A stretch of DNA of 64,000 nucleotides from Lytechinus pictus (GCF_037042905.1 NC_087262.1:23039501-23103500); one strand, 5' to 3'; positions 34,416 to 49,300 are shown, numbered from the stretch's first letter. A program made the numbers and translations. The notes: a model not told the origin generated them from the letters alone.

Positions 34416-34875
34416 TACCTAGATATTCCACACACACCGACTTTCCAAATGTTAGCAGCACTAGCATATCCAGCATCAACTACATGTAGGACAAAGAAAG
34501 GTATGGGCCCATGCCCAGGCATAAAAGAGTCACTGTTGTCCCCAGACAATTGGGCCCATGATGATGATGCTGGATACGCTCCTGAGCAAGACGTTATTAT
34601 GGGGAAATAACGAGTAAGATTTTTTTTTCTTCATTATATACAAAGTTGCACAAGAATGTGCATATACATGTATTTTGAATTTGTGAAATACCACAAATAA
34701 TTCAAGATGAGCCTGTATAGCTAGATATTCCACACGCTCACTTCCACATATGTTCGCATAGTATTCATATTTAGGAAAAGTAACAAGTAATTTTATTCTT
34801 CTCTTATTCTTGAACAAAGCTGCTCAAGAAATTACATTAACTTGAAATTAATGAAATACCATGAAGAATGCATAT
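34416..34875 (+). repeat. Diverged direct repeat
   Basis: TAGATATTCCACACACACCG (34420s) and TAGATATTCCACACGCTCAC (34720s) each precede CACATATGTT-like sequence. Later both have AACAAGTAA/ACGAGTAAG, a TTCTTC stretch, and AAATACCA(C/T)AA. Confidence 0.4.
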
Positions 34876-35526
34876 TTTTTTTTATAAGAAATTATTTTAT
34901 CAAGGGCAGACATGCAGTTTAACCCCCCCCCCCCTTCTCTCTATGTGTGTCTCATCCCCCTCTCTCCCATTCTCTCACTCTCTCTATTCTATCATTACTT
35001 GCACCCAGCACAATCCTTGTCATCACACAAGTCTTCTTAGGCGTCAAAATAGCCTAGTCTTTTTTAGGGTTAAAAAAAAGATCATACACGCAGTTATCTC
35101 TCCGTATTCAAAGTCATAAATCTATCATACAGAGCTGACTGAAACGTGCCCAATGAGCATTTTTCTTCTACTTTGAACAATACAAAAAAAAGATAAGGAT
35201 CACAATATGATTTCATTAGAAAAGTGCACTATATGTACATCCATCTTGTGACATTTAATAATAAGAGTTTTAAATCATATACATTCTAATACTTGTATGG
35301 TACTGATAAGTCAAATAATTGTCCTCAATTTTCATTCTAAATCACACAATCATAATTATAAACAAAATGTCACATTATATATAATGAGTTCATTGCCCTT
35401 TTAGTTTTCAAAGGGGATTTAATTTTAAAAATAACTTATTATTTTCAGTTCATATTAAATCACAAAATCATAACATATCCAATATGGCAGTTAATGTCAA
35501 GCAGAAATTCCCATGTACCAAAACAG

Positions 35527-35736
35527 GTGACAACATGTTCTCCTGCAAACATTCAGTTTCCTCCGATCTTAATATCTCAGAGGGTATAGGGTTAAAATTA
35601 GGATTGTATTCTAAGAATTTTTAGTTCAGAATAATGTAAAGGATTAGGGTTGAATTAGTGTTTTAGTTAATAGGTTTTAGGTTTTGCTTAACACGCAGAT
35701 TTCCCATCAGAGCAATTGTCGCCAGAGAAAATGTCA
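35527..35736. mobile_element. MITE-like element, family C, copy 3
   Basis: GTGACAACATGTTCTCCTGC at the left; AGAGCAATTGTCGCCAGAGA AAATGTCAT at the right. The interior has GAGGGTATAGGGTTAAAATT and GGATTAGGGTTGAATTAG. Confidence 0.7.
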
Positions 35737-37883
35737 TGAAACACATTTCTCCAACAACAAATCATTAGTCGATAGTTATGACAAACATAGTGAACAATAT
35801 CATGGAACTTTCACCATATTTGCAAATAACAAAGACATGTGAACAATCCTAACAGGAAAATTCAATTTTGAACCAAAAATGACAACTATTTGGCATTTAA
35901 TAGGTACATGTATTTAACTCATTTGTAACCTTTGTTAACATACATAAATGTAATTAAATACACCTGTATGTAATCTCATTTGGTAGATTACTTATAGTTC
36001 ATGTCTCTCAAGCAAAATCTGACCAATGTGGTTATGTTTCATGAAAATTGAAATAGATCCTTGCTAAATAAATATAAACAAAAGAACCTGTGGTTACTTG
36101 TTTGAACAAAATTTCATGTTCATGTTTTCAAGTAAAATTCTAAAGATTTTGGCCCGCTTTCAGAAGTTGGGATTAAATTAGGCCATGGTATAAATCTGTG
36201 TTAAAATTATGGGGAGCCAAACATGTCAAAATTTTACACTGTATGTTTCTTATGTTCATTGTGCTATTTCCTAACTCTTTATTAGTGAAGACGGCAAATG
36301 ATCGGATACTATGAACCTCTACTGTTAAGAGATTTATCCTCCTTAAAACTTACCTCATTAAATAAGTTTCACTTTCCTATATTTCGCTTCTATTTTTTTC
36401 TTTATGAAATTATACCCCTGAGTTAATTTGCATTATCATATTGTGTTCAGATTTTTAAAGTTCGATTTGTGTTCTTAGTTATTAGGATTATTTAAATTTA
36501 CATACATGATTATTGACCCGTTATATTTAAGTTGTATATTCGCCGATTATCTCTTTAATTGTATGTATAATTAAGTTTTCGTAATGGTGTTTTCACTATC
36601 AGTTTCTTTGTTGTTCTATTACTGAGATATCTTGTATTCTTTTCCCCCCCTTCTTTCATAGCGCTTTAAAATTTTTGTATATTTTTATTGGCTTTCCGCA
36701 GTTAAACCACAACTTCAGACCGAGTTTAAATTAAACCCAACTTCAGAACATGGGCTATTATCTTTATGTAATTTCATAATTAAGACCATGAGTTGCACTA
36801 TTTGAAATATATTTTTTCTCTATCTCTCTCTACCCCCCCCCGCCCTTTCTCTCTCTTTCTCTCTTCCTCATGCTCTAACACTAATAATGATCACATAGTA
36901 CACATCATATTATTCAAAGAAATTCTCCCATCATGTCATTTCCTTCATGACACTTAAAACAATTTCTAACAAAAGTATGAAATTATTAACAACACAGAAC
37001 AATCTTCTTTCTATCCATAAAAAAATTATTTCTCATTACTGCTTACTGCATTATACAAATTAAAACCCGTTTCTCAGTAGCTTATAAATGTCGCTAAGAG
37101 TACTTTTTTTTACAACTTGACCTTGTCCAAAGCTCTGCCACAATATTATGTACCGGTAAAAACAAAAAAATAGAATAAGATAAACATACCTACAGGAATT
37201 GTTATCTTACAATTTCAACAAAGTATCTTTACAGATTGTTCACAGATTCAACTAAAAAGACACAATTTCTCAGACTTTAGAGTAACTGCAAAAGTTATAA
37301 CTTCAAACTTTTGCCCACATTTCTGTTTTTAGTAACTCAATGACAAAAGTTATAAGATTCATTAATAATGTTCAGGTCCAATGAAACTAGTAATTCCAAG
37401 AACCAATGAAAAAAAAACAATTAAAATATTTAAAAATATATATTTTTAGTAGTTAGTAGTAGCAGTAGAATATGTAGTAATTTTATCCTGAATTCAACAA
37501 AAGTAACAAAATCACCCCCCCCCCAAAAAAAAAAAAATAATAATAATAATTAATAATATATCCCACTTTCCCCATACAGAAGAGAATAGACTTCAATTGG
37601 TACAACACAGAAAAGTTTCTCAGACAGCATTAGTAATTAAATATCAAATATAAAAAAGACACTATACATGTACTGGCATTTGTACAATACTGAGATGCCT
37701 CTATCGTGATTTCATAGTACTGCTACAAAAAATGGGGTTTTCAAAGGAAATTTTCAGCTCACATTCCATTAGAAATAAGTTTTGGGATTTATTGTTCGCA
37801 AGTCAAGTTCACACAAGGTTTCGACTAATTAAAGCCAGTAACTAATACCCCAAAATAAAAGAGGTGGTTAAGAATATGTCTCA

Positions 37884-38012
37884 GGCCCTGTTACATAAAG
37901 CTTTTAGCAATGGACCCTAGGGCTGATATAACAAATTATAATACACAATAACCAATGCAATCAATCGTTAAAAAATCATCCCCACAATCAATTGCTAAGC
38001 TATGGGGGCTTG
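37884..38012. mobile_element. MITE-like element, family B, copy
   Basis: GGCCCTGTTACATAAAGCTT TTAGCAATGG at the left and CAATTGCTAAGCTATGGGGG at the right; the interior has CAATGCAATCAATCGTTA. Confidence 0.6.
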
Positions 38013-39426
38013 GTTTAAACTCTCCATATTTGTTCAGAAATAAGCACTTTAATGGGTGCATTTTGCCCATGTACAAATAAAGAATACAGATTACTTGATC
38101 TGAGTCTGTATGCATGTGTGCTGAGAAGCCAAAAAGGGAGAGTTCAAACCAACCCATAGCTTTACATTCATTTGTGAACTCGGACCCAAGAGTTTCTACT
38201 TATATCTTCAGATAAAATTGGCAAATGAGCACATTCACTGAGTAGGAGTACAACACCTTCGGTACCACATTTAAAACAATATGCAACATTCAAATATATT
38301 TCTGATAGATAAAAAAAAATCATGTATAAAACATGTGCACACTTGCAGCAAGGGTTAATGTTTTTTTTAGTAATCATACTTTGAAAATGAAGATACAAAA
38401 GGTGCTTGTTGGCATAAGGAAAAAAAATTGTTTTTGTTTCTTTTAAGAAACTGTTGCCTAAATGGCTGCTACGGCAATCAAGTATGTTCTTAAAGAATGT
38501 CTGACATTACACTTGAGCATAGAGCAAACAGCACATTATCCCATTAAACATATCAATCAAATCATGGTCCATTCTTGTAAAGCTCACATCACATCTCTAT
38601 AGATACATTTCCATAGGTAATAGCATTTGAAGAACCTGGATCTGGCTTTGGTAAATGTAGCACTCAATGCTTTCAAGGAATGACCCCTACCATGTACTAA
38701 CTCACATCACCTGGGTTGAGAGAGGTAAATGAAGATAAATGTCTTGCACAAGAACAACAATGCCAATGGAGGATTCAAACTTTGTACCTCATGGCTTAAA
38801 TTCCACAGACTTAGCCTCTTGACTATTAAAGGTATCTTGATTTTTTTTAGTATAAAAATTAGAGTTTCAACCTCTAGTTTAGTGATATTGTGAAAATGGT
38901 TATATTTGGCGTTGAAGTTCATTTGAAAGGGCTTTATATGCACAAATTGGCATTGCTGTATAAAAAGGGTGCTAGATAATGATCCAGCTCCCTTTTGGAT
39001 TTGAACTTGTTAATGATGGTTAAATCTCAGATGAAGGGGGATGGATCAATGCTCTGTAACAATAAAAAGATTATCACCTCAATCAAAGAAGTGGTCAAAT
39101 GTTCCATTTTCTCACTGCCTAGAAACAGGACTAAATCTTGGCAGCTTGATTGTGGAAAGATCAATAACAGGATGTCTGCTATTGTGCTGGAACAACAATC
39201 TTTACCATTTTTTCCCCACCAAGTAAAGCATTACCAATCTACACCAGAAATGGCTTGTATGCTAGGTTCTCACTTCTAATCAAACAACCTGATCAGATCA
39301 AAATCAAGTTAGTTTGGTCGATTATTAAGAATTGTACCCTAGAAGTTACCATTGGATGGCAAAGTGACAATAATAATAACTTTGACGCAAAAGGGCCCTG
39401 GTTGGTCTATCTCGGCGAGCTAATCT

Positions 39427-39560
39427 GGGGCCAGTAACACAGAGCTTAGCAATGCTAGTAGAACATTTTTCTACGATTGATTCCATTGACTACAATGTAC
39501 AATCAATCGTAAAAATCAAGCGTACGGTTAATCGCTAACCTTCGTGTTACGGGACCCTGG
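39427..39560. mobile_element. MITE-like element, family B, complete copy
   Basis: GGGGCCAGTAACACAGAGCT TAGCAATG at the left; ATCGCTAACCTTCGTGTTAC GGGACCCTGG at the right, imperfect inverted ends of about 25 bp; 134 bp. Confidence 0.65.
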
Positions 39561-40127
39561 TGATTGATAACCATCTAGCTCCCAACTGAATTAATATATC
39601 TGACATGTTCAGAATACTTTGTAGGTGACCATAGTGATGTTGATAAAGGTAGATTGATGCTGTCCGTGGTAGGTTGACACAGATGAGCTGCTGAGCAAGC
39701 CCAACCTTGCCCATAAAATGGGCTTGATCAGGGCTCCATTGCATAAATGATTGCTATGGTAGCTTTGTCATCTATTTGTACCTCCCATGGAGTCCTATAT
39801 TCTGATCAAATTATGAACACTGCTAATTCAGCTCTTTCAAATAACAGGTAACGCTACGGTCACAAATACCTTTAAGAATAATTTAACGAATGGTGTTTAT
39901 ACATAGCAATAAATGGTATAAAATCATTGGTACGGTGTTCATAAAGGCATTTGTGACCGTAGCATAAGATTGAGCTGTCAGATCGGCAGTGGGAACTTCG
40001 CATTATAATCCTTGAGCATGGGCAAAGGGATAAAATTACCAAACCACTTCTTCTCTACAACCCTTTCATTTGAAAGTCAGAGAAATACACTATTGGATCA
40101 CTACATGAGGTTGGTGGTAAGAGTGAA

Positions 40128-40347
40128 CTAGAACTCTTTGATATGGTCAGCCAGCCAGTCAGGAACAGGTTGGTTGAGTTTTTCCAAGACCGACGAGAGG
40201 ACAAGATTATCCTGTCGATAAAACGCTTGAAGGAATTCCTCCGACTCGGTGTCCATTTCGGGATACTTCCGACCTTTGCCCTTCCCTAGGCAGCGCGTTC
40301 TATTCTTGGGGCCCACCGGGCAGTAAAAACCTTTATTTTTATCATAC
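40128..40347 (-). CDS. NDST: NDST terminal coding exon (disulfide and C-terminus)
   Basis: 220 nt after a long T tract and CAG; completes Lys, then [35 protein letters not shown] and the C-terminus [15 protein letters not shown], stop TAG at 40130-40128. Contains the conserved Cys pair and the [12 protein letters not shown]-type loop that touches the PAPS 3'-phosphate. Confidence 0.97.
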
Positions 40348-43300
40348 CTGAAAAAAAAAAATCACAAAAATATATTTTTACTACATTCAAATCGGTAACA
40401 AACATAGAAGTTTGATAAAGATAGGTTGAGTTTGAGCATAGCTGTATGCAGATTTTTTTTTCAAGGGGGGGGGGGATGCATAGGTTATTTTGAAAAAAAA
40501 AGCTTAAAAGCGCGAGGGAGCGAAGCAACTGAGTTTATCTTGGGGCACTTTGCATTTTTAAAAAGTAAAATCGAAAGATTTCTCAAACTCTTTTGGTGAA
40601 TTTTGTGGAAATTTTCCGTAAAAGATTAAAGTTTGCAAAATTTCAAGGGAGAACTGTCCCCCTACCCTTACTCTATGTATGGCCATGAGTTTGAGGTGAG
40701 AGGGCTAAGGAGGGTAGGATGGTCATTATGAGAAATGGAAGAAGCATGCGGAGGGGCAGAGTAGGGTTGGTTGAGGATAGGGGCTATACTGAGTCAGGCA
40801 AAGCAGAAGATGAGTAAGGAGGATTGGCACAAGTATGAGGTACAAATATCGATGCTCACAAATACAAACTGGATTTTAAACATTTGATTCACTTCATCTT
40901 TACTTAATTAGTAATTACAATTATAAAGTGCATATAGTGAAGTGTACATATGGATGGAATGAGGCCAGGGGATGCGCTGGAGACCGACAAAAATGGAAGC
41001 ATAGCGTAAATGCCTTATATGCCGCAGGGCAGGAATGATGATAGGTGAGGTGACACATGGATTCTAGGAATTACCAGAAAGTAGCAAATGACAGAAATTA
41101 CTTACAGACGGGACTACTTACTTGAGTAATCTGGAATAATTGAGGGTTGGTTTGATCTTGAGAAACTTCTGAACCCTCAGCATGGCAAGAGCTGGGTTAG
41201 TTTTCAACATTTCTCCATCCAAAAGGAACATCTGGACATTGAGGAAAACACAACCAATGCATATTTTACATAAAACATCATTTTTATACAAAAATCTAGA
41301 ATATCACTGTGATAAATAACAAGGACTTTGGAAATTGGAATCCTTGAATTAGTAAAGAACAATCCCATGATCCCATTTCTTATAAGTCAGTGGCAATGAA
41401 AAGCTTGATGATTCTCATCTCCCCCTCTCTCTCTGCTTCACATCCCATCGGTTTATTTTCAATTAGTCTAATTGCCATTTCGTACATTCACAATTTCGTC
41501 TAATAACCAGTTGGTCCAATAGCCATTTAGTCCATACGCCTTTTCGTCTAATTGGACCAAGTGTTAATTGGGGGAAATGAATGAAAAGAAAATGTGCATT
41601 GGACCAACTGGTTATGAGACGGAATCGTCATAGACGAACTGGTGATTATCGGACCAAATGGTTTTAGGACCAACTTGTTATTAGACAGTATGTTGATGGA
41701 CGGAATAGCATTAGACTAAATGAAGGTAGACCAACGATTAGCAGATGAGTTGGCAATAGACAAATTGGCAATTTACCATCCCCTCCCCTCTCTATTTTTG
41801 TTTTCACTTTTTCTCTCCCATGTGTATTCACTTTCTGTCCCACAATATGTTTCTCTTCTCTCTTTCTTTAACTTCCTTTTAATTTCCTTTTGAAATTATC
41901 TTTCCTCTTTCCCTTCTTCCCATCCCTCTCTATAATTTCATTCTTCTGATTTTATCAAATCCTTGATTCAGCTCACTTCCATTTCCATTCTTCTCCCTTT
42001 CTTTCCTGATGCCCCATTCCCTTTCTGTCCTGGTGGGTGTTTCATAAAGCGATTTGCAAGTTAAGAACGACTTTAAGAACGACTGGTGAAACTTTCTTAC
42101 GCGCTAGATAGCTAAATATCATTTACCACAAGCACTGGAGTAAATCCTTGCGTCAAACCTATTATACAAGGGGGGATCTATTGTTCCATCACCCTCTGAA
42201 CAATAGGTGTGACGCAACGATTTACGCCAGTGACCACAAGTAAGGAACACCAGTCGTTCTTAAAGTCACTCTTAACTTACAAACAGCTTTATGATACGGT
42301 CCCCTGTTCTCTTACTTGTCTGGATGAGAAATGCTGGAGCCATCTTTGTAGATGTGTTGAGTATCTTCCTGGTTCTAGGCAGTGTTTCTGAAGGTCCCGG
42401 AGTAGTTTGGGAGCGTCGGGTTTGGCAGTGATGACATCGCGGAATGAGTACTGTAAACTGGTTGCATCATTGTGTGCCCTCATGTGCTGCCAATTAAAAA
42501 AAAATTAATTTAGTGATCACAGGAATATTTTAAGAAAGAGTTACCAAAGTAACAAAACACTGAAAATCATAATATTATAATTCATGTATAATCTCACCAG
42601 TAGCGACTGATTTTTTGTTTAACTTTGCAGGCCTACAATCTCACCATTGTTTGCCTGCATGTGCTGCTAATTCAAACAATTGCAATTTTGTGATCACATG
42701 AAAATTTGAAGGAAGAATTACAGAATCATGTTTCCTCCTTTTTGGGGTCCACCCTACCAGTACATGCCTTGTTTCTGCCGTTCTATAAAATACATGGGTG
42801 TGTCATGGTCTAGTGGTTCCCACTCTCGCCTATCAAAGGGTTGTGGGTTTGAATCCTAGCCATGGCGTGTTTTCCTTCAGCAAGAAATTTACCCACACTG
42901 TGCTGCACTTGACCCAAGTGAGGTGAATGGATACCTGGCAGAATTCATTCCTTGAATGCATTGAAAATGTGGTTATGTCAAGCTAAAACCGTGGTAATAA
43001 TAGCAGTGCTTTGTATCCTCAGGCAAAAAGCGCTATATAAATCCATTTTTATTATTACATATTTTTTGTAGGTCGAACCCGCATTTTCCCCATTGTTTCA
43101 GTACTTCATGAATACCCAAGCTATGATAATTTGAGAGTATACAAATTGTCATACGAACTAGAAAATAGAGACAAATAATATCAGGAGGGTCCCCCCATAG
43201 GGGGGTTGGACGTACAAACTTTATAGAACTGAAAACCTTTTCACAACGTAACGAGCCCAAGGTCTATGTAAGTGACATTATAAGCAACTTTTCCCAGTCA

Positions 43301-46300
43301 GAGACCAGTCCTCATGAATATTCATGAAATGTAAATAGTATTGATATAAACAAATACAAAGCAATTTTGTCTAGCTCATCAATATAGCATATTGCGCTTG
43401 CGCTTCAGGATGACAGTTTCTGGTTCAAATCCCGGCTTTGATACATTAACATTGTTTAATTTTTTTTAGCTGGATTTAAACAAAACCTGCAAAATTTGAA
43501 AAAAAAAGATAATATAGTTCAAATTTGTAGTCTTTTTCAAAGGTTTGAAAACAGATTTCTTGGCTCACTGGTAATGAAGGTAAAAAAGGCGCCACCTCTG
43601 AAAGTAAATTATCTTTAGATTTCAATACTAAAATGTAATACAGGTTTTTAACATAAATTTCACATATCTGAGTCTCTGTTTTTTTATAATATCTATAACT
43701 TGACCTACCTGATACCAGGAGTACGCCCTCTTTGCCGGGTCAAGAAGAATGACAATCAGCTTGGCCTTCGGGAGCAGAGCTTTAACCCTCTTGGGAGCTA
43801 ATACACTATCAAAATAATTGGCACTCTTCTCAAAGGTGTGGGTATGGCTTTGGTTCTTGGTGGACGGAAAAAAGTCAAGATACCTGACGACAGAAAACAA
43901 AAGAAACATATTTTATCTTTTTTTTAATCATTTGTTTGGCATCACCTGAGCCTGGGAGGTGAAAAGTGAACTGAATTACTAAGACCCGCAGGTCTCTCCT
44001 CCCTAAATTACTGCGGGGGGGGGGGGGGGTTCAGGTGGACCAGGTGTGTGTGTGTGTATTTGAGTTTTGTCAGACGTGTATCAATCAGATATGATTATTT
44101 ACGTCTGGGACCTACCTTTAACCTCACCATCCGAAAGACGTGACCAGGGCTCGAACCTCTGCATCAATTTGTAACTTCCCCACAGCTTGGATTACAGGCG
44201 CACGCCACAACGCCCAGAATGGTGGACCAGGGGTTAATTTCCACCCTTCTCTTATACGAATAGTGCAGTGGATACTTAAGTAAAAAGGTGGTGACTCTCC
44301 TCTACACAGGGCATCCATTTAACATCCTATCCAAGGGATGGTGTGTCTTCCACTGTAACATACATAGCCTGAATCCATGGAACAAGGGAGGGACATGTTT
44401 ATACACAACGCAGGCTTCAGTCATCCGCCTGGAGTGGACTCAAACTCACAACCTTTGGTTCAACAGTCAGATGCTATACAGACTGAGCTAACCTGCTCCT
44501 TCTAAAGATAAATTAATTTTCTGGGCAAAATAGTAATTGGTATTATATTTTCTTTGAATCCTGCTTTTCTCTGAATGAATTATCTTTTCTATTGATGTTA
44601 CCTTAACACTCAAAATCATTTGAAAATTTCTGCATAATTGAAAAATTCCACTCTTGATGCTTGTTTCTCCTTTATTACATAAACTAATCTAATTATTTGT
44701 AAAATACTAAAGAGAGGCTGTTTTAATCAAGCGCTTTGCAACATGAAATACTACTATAATTATTTTCAAATGAGAACGTTGGCAAACTTACCAATCCAGT
44801 CCATTATAGTAATTGTCTCCATTAAAGAATTGTACCTCTTCAAAGGTTTTATCACTCGGCCGATTGTTGGCAATCCCTTTATGCATCTGGAGGAAAGTGT
44901 AGAGGGCTGTAGTACCTGGATTAAAAAAATGAAGAAAAAATCAAGGTAAGTTCGCTTTCAAGTCGATAACAAAATATATTATAAACTGAGTTCCAAAAGA
45001 AACCAATCAAACTTTTACAAGGGCACTGAACAAATTACACTCAGTCAAAGTGGACAATATTTTAACGCAGGCAAGCTTCAATAATCTTTAATAAGCACAC
45101 ATCAATAATTAAGAGATTGGTTCAATCACATAGAGGCTTTACCCCCACAAATCAATTGGTTTCAGAATCCAAAGTCACAAAATGGCAAAAGAAAGACCAA
45201 TGAAAATGAGATGGGATTAAACAAACTTTTGTGTAGTTCATCTAAAAAACCAATCAAATCTGTCCAGTTTAGAATTAAAGATGACACATGATGAATAACA
45301 AAGGTTTGATATTTTATATGAACCGTGGCCCGTTTCACAGTGAGTTAAAACTGTTGAAACTTTGCCATTACGGCAACTACCATGGTAACAGGGCTCAGCA
45401 GCCAATCAAAATCAAGGTTACCATGGTAGTTACCATAATGGCAAAGTTAGAACAGTTGTAACTCTTTATGAAACGGGCCCCTGGTCTATATCCATTGCCT
45501 TGATTTATTAAATAATAGGGCAAACTTATGCAGACTAAATTTTATTTCCCCTCTGACATTGAACTGAAACCCCTGAACATAAAAAAGTATTTAAAGAAGA
45601 ACATATAAACAGGTTTAATCTGGTTACATATGTGCCCATGTTAGAAGGCAAATCAATCATCTAGGACAAATGAAAAATACTGACAATCACAAATATTTTT
45701 ACATGGATGATTTACTAAGGAATTGGGAATATCATTCTCAAGTATGCTCAAACAAAAGCAATAATAAATGCAGAAAAAAAAACACAGGAGACATTAGTTG
45801 TAACCTTTCAAGCTGAAAATCAATAATTTTCAGGGAATCTGTTGAAAATACATGTGGAACGATTTGGCAAGGTTATGTACAAGCCAATGAGTAATGAAAA
45901 AAAAACACCAGAATACATCAATTGTTACCTTTCAAGCTTAACATCAATACATTTTAGGGAATCTGTTCAAAATGCAGAAAGATTTGACAGCTATGTGTAT
46001 GTATAAGGCGATTTATACTACAGTGAAAAAAAACTTTAAAATATGCAATAAATGTAATTGTAGATTATGAAATTTGTATTTATGCAGAAAGAACATTTGA
46101 GTAGCATTCTCACATCTCTGATCACCGATGTAACATTTATTTACTGCTCTACTACTGATAGCCTAGCCCCACCCCCATCCCACTGCCAAGTCTGAATGTA
46201 TCTACATGTACATGTAAATTCTCCCATTTCAACCGACTATAAATGAGTCTTCAAGTTATAGAAGTATCTCGCTACCCGATATGCTCATGATAGCTAAACC

Positions 46301-49300
46301 TCAGACGCCCATTAACTTGGTAATGGGATATCCAAACATTAGTCCCTCTGTTGAAATGTGACTGACCTAGATTCAACCCAAGGAACTGTCAGTGCCTCAC
46401 GGGATCATACAACGGTTTACTTCTTCAGAAAGTGTTTAGTCTTGACTTTGAAATTTTGATTCAACGACTCTAGCAGGGGGCTTCTTTCACAAAGCAGTTC
46501 TTAAACTTAAATTGTATATGGCAAGCCAAATGTGTGACAGCTCATTGCATTAGCTTTTTTTTTTATTAATAAAAGTGAAATTTCTTGAAATACAGTATCA
46601 GTTTTCCCATTTGCAATGAAGGAAATATATGTACATGCGTACCTGATTACAAAGATTTTCTAAAGAGATAAAGATATATTTCCCGCTTCCTATGAATAAT
46701 GACATTTCATCTGTCCATGGGACACAGGAAACCTTTTCATTAAGACCACGTGCATATCATCATCTTTCTTGAATGCTCCATATTTCAAAATACAGTGTGT
46801 CCAACAACAAAAATACAGATAATTTCTTTTTGTTTGTTCAACATTACATCACCATTTTCTCTTCATATTTGATACCTAATATGTCATGAAAATAAAGATG
46901 AGCAAGAAAGTTTAAAATTTCAATGTCAAAATCAACTTTCACGTGAGAAGCTGGTAAAGAATTTTTAAAGGATACAAATAACATACATTACAAGGAGGTG
47001 GATTATTATTACTTCTTTGTTTTGCTTTTTTTGTGCTTGATCTCTCAATGATATTGGATTCAGATTCACACTTGAATTTCTGCGCAAACCGTTTTAGACA
47101 ATCATCTGAACTTGTGATTTCTAATCTGAATAATACAATCCACCAAGTATTGGGTCTCAAATCAAAGAAGAGATCTAGTTCATATTATTTTTGTCAAATT
47201 CATAACCATATTGTGATGTCTCAATCTGCAGGTAGGTACCATTTTTCTGGGACACACTGTACAATGTTCATCTGATACAATACTGATCCGATACAATCGT
47301 TATCAAGGATGGACATAACCAGCGTAATAACCAACTTGGCACACACATCCATGACTGTCCTCAGTGACCAACAAGCCAAAAACACAACCTGGAACTTATC
47401 CAGCTACAGAGTACACACACACACTTTAGTAATGAAGGAATATTATATACATGTATGTTCTACACCAAACTTTTCAGTATTTCCATAGCCAAACATTTTT
47501 TTTAAATGCAGATGTCACATTTCAGAAAATGAAAATATGAACCATTTCTATAAAATTGCAATGATTGGCAGAATTTAAGGTAGCTCATTTGCAAAAATGA
47601 TATCTAGGGTAAACTTAAGCTTCATTTATGTCGCATGATTTAGACTGTATTTAAGTGTTCAGTGCTGCATAAGCAGTTATGATTAATATTTATATTATAT
47701 TGGATGGCTCAGAATGGAATACCAGAAATATTCCAAGAGTACGGGAAAATATTCCATGAATCGCAGATGAGTGGAATATTGGCCCTAACGAGTGGAATAT
47801 TTCTGGTATTTCATCAAATAAAGCCATCCAATATAAATATTATCATCTATACACCCCCCAAACAAGATAAGTGGGAGAAATAAGTCGCATTTTGGCATCA
47901 TCACTTTAGGATCAAGTTTGGTCATTGACATGCGACTTACATGTAGTTCATTATGACGCCATTGAGTGTAATTGTGATCTATGCTGCGCATCGCATTGCT
48001 TTCATTGTTGAACGCGTTGTATATTTCCCGCATTCTTGCATGCGCACTAGACTGTTGAATACGGCCTCATACTCAATGGTAAATTTTGTACAGGAGCCTG
48101 TGGGATATTCGTCGGATTTCGGTCATTTTAGGGATATGCTCTGATACTGCACAGGCAATCGATGCAGACCAAAATATGCGTTTTTAATGTATGGCTAAAA
48201 CGCTCTATATAGATAATTAGTATTATCTCATCTTGATGGAAATTTCTTCTCAATAAATGGGATGGGGTGGGGGCATTGATGAAAGGGAGTTTCATTTAAA
48301 GGACAAGTCTACCCCAACAAAAAGTTGATTTGAATAAAAAGAGAAAAATCAAACAAGCATAACACTGAAAATTTCTTCAAAATCGGATGTAAAATAAGAA
48401 AGTTATGACATTTTTAAGTTTCGCTTAATTTTACAAAACAGTTATAAGCACATCCTGGTTGATATGCAAATGAGGGAACTGATGACATCACTCACTCACT
48501 ATTTCTTTTGTATTTTATTGCATGAAATATGAAATATTCTAATTTTCTCCTTATTGTCCTGTGAAACAAAGCTTTATTTCTCCCTGAACATGTGGAATTA
48601 CCATTGTGTAACATTTTATGATTCTTGATTCAGTCAAGATGGTCCTTATTGTCAAATCTGTATAAATTGAAATATTGTATAATTCAAACAATAAAAATCA
48701 AAAGAAATAGTGAGTGTGGGACATCATTGATTCTTTCATTTGCATGTGACTAAATTGTGCATATAACTATTTTGTGAAAAATAAGCGAAAACTTTAAAAT
48801 GTCATAACTTTCTTATTTTACATCCAATCTTGATGAAATATTCAGCATTATGCTTGTCTGATTTTTCTCTATTCATTCAAATCAACATTTTTCTGAGGTG
48901 GACTTGACCTTTAATATACATGTACATGTACACCAATGTAAACATGTATATAACTGAAAGCATCATACCTCAGTCACATTTGCTCTATGTTAGCAGTCAG
49001 CGATTTGAAAACAGCCGTTCTATAATTTTTTTTACCAGCTACATGTACATTTAGGTGGTTTGAATAAAAATAAATAAAACGGCTGTTTTCGAATTTCTGT
49101 ACGGCCACCATAGGGGAAATGTGACTGCAGCATATGAGTAGCAGTCTGAACATGCCTGAAGGGTAGATGAATGGAGCTAGTATGTCGTTAAAACTTGGCG
49201 TGCCATGAAAGCTTTCTCATGCATCTTGATAAAGCGGAAATACCCCAGACAAACTTAGGCGAGGCGTCAAAACCCCAAATGCGTTCCAACGCGTGCATAG

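Larger units (their letters stand above)
31183..40127. other. PBLD-NDST tail-to-tail intergenic region
   Basis: 8.9 kb holding both 3' UTRs (ends not resolved), MITE copies (31423-31633, 31788-32065, 35527-35736, 37884-38012, 39427-39560), a diverged direct repeat (34416-34875) and C homopolymers. The remainder is unique AT-rich sequence with no supported gene. Confidence 0.6.

Noticed and set aside
42797-42870. Possible functional tRNA gene (also 44431-44500 and 26126-26190)
   Set aside because: A- and B-boxes are present but the acceptor and anticodon stems do not pair well, and each is followed by a SINE body.
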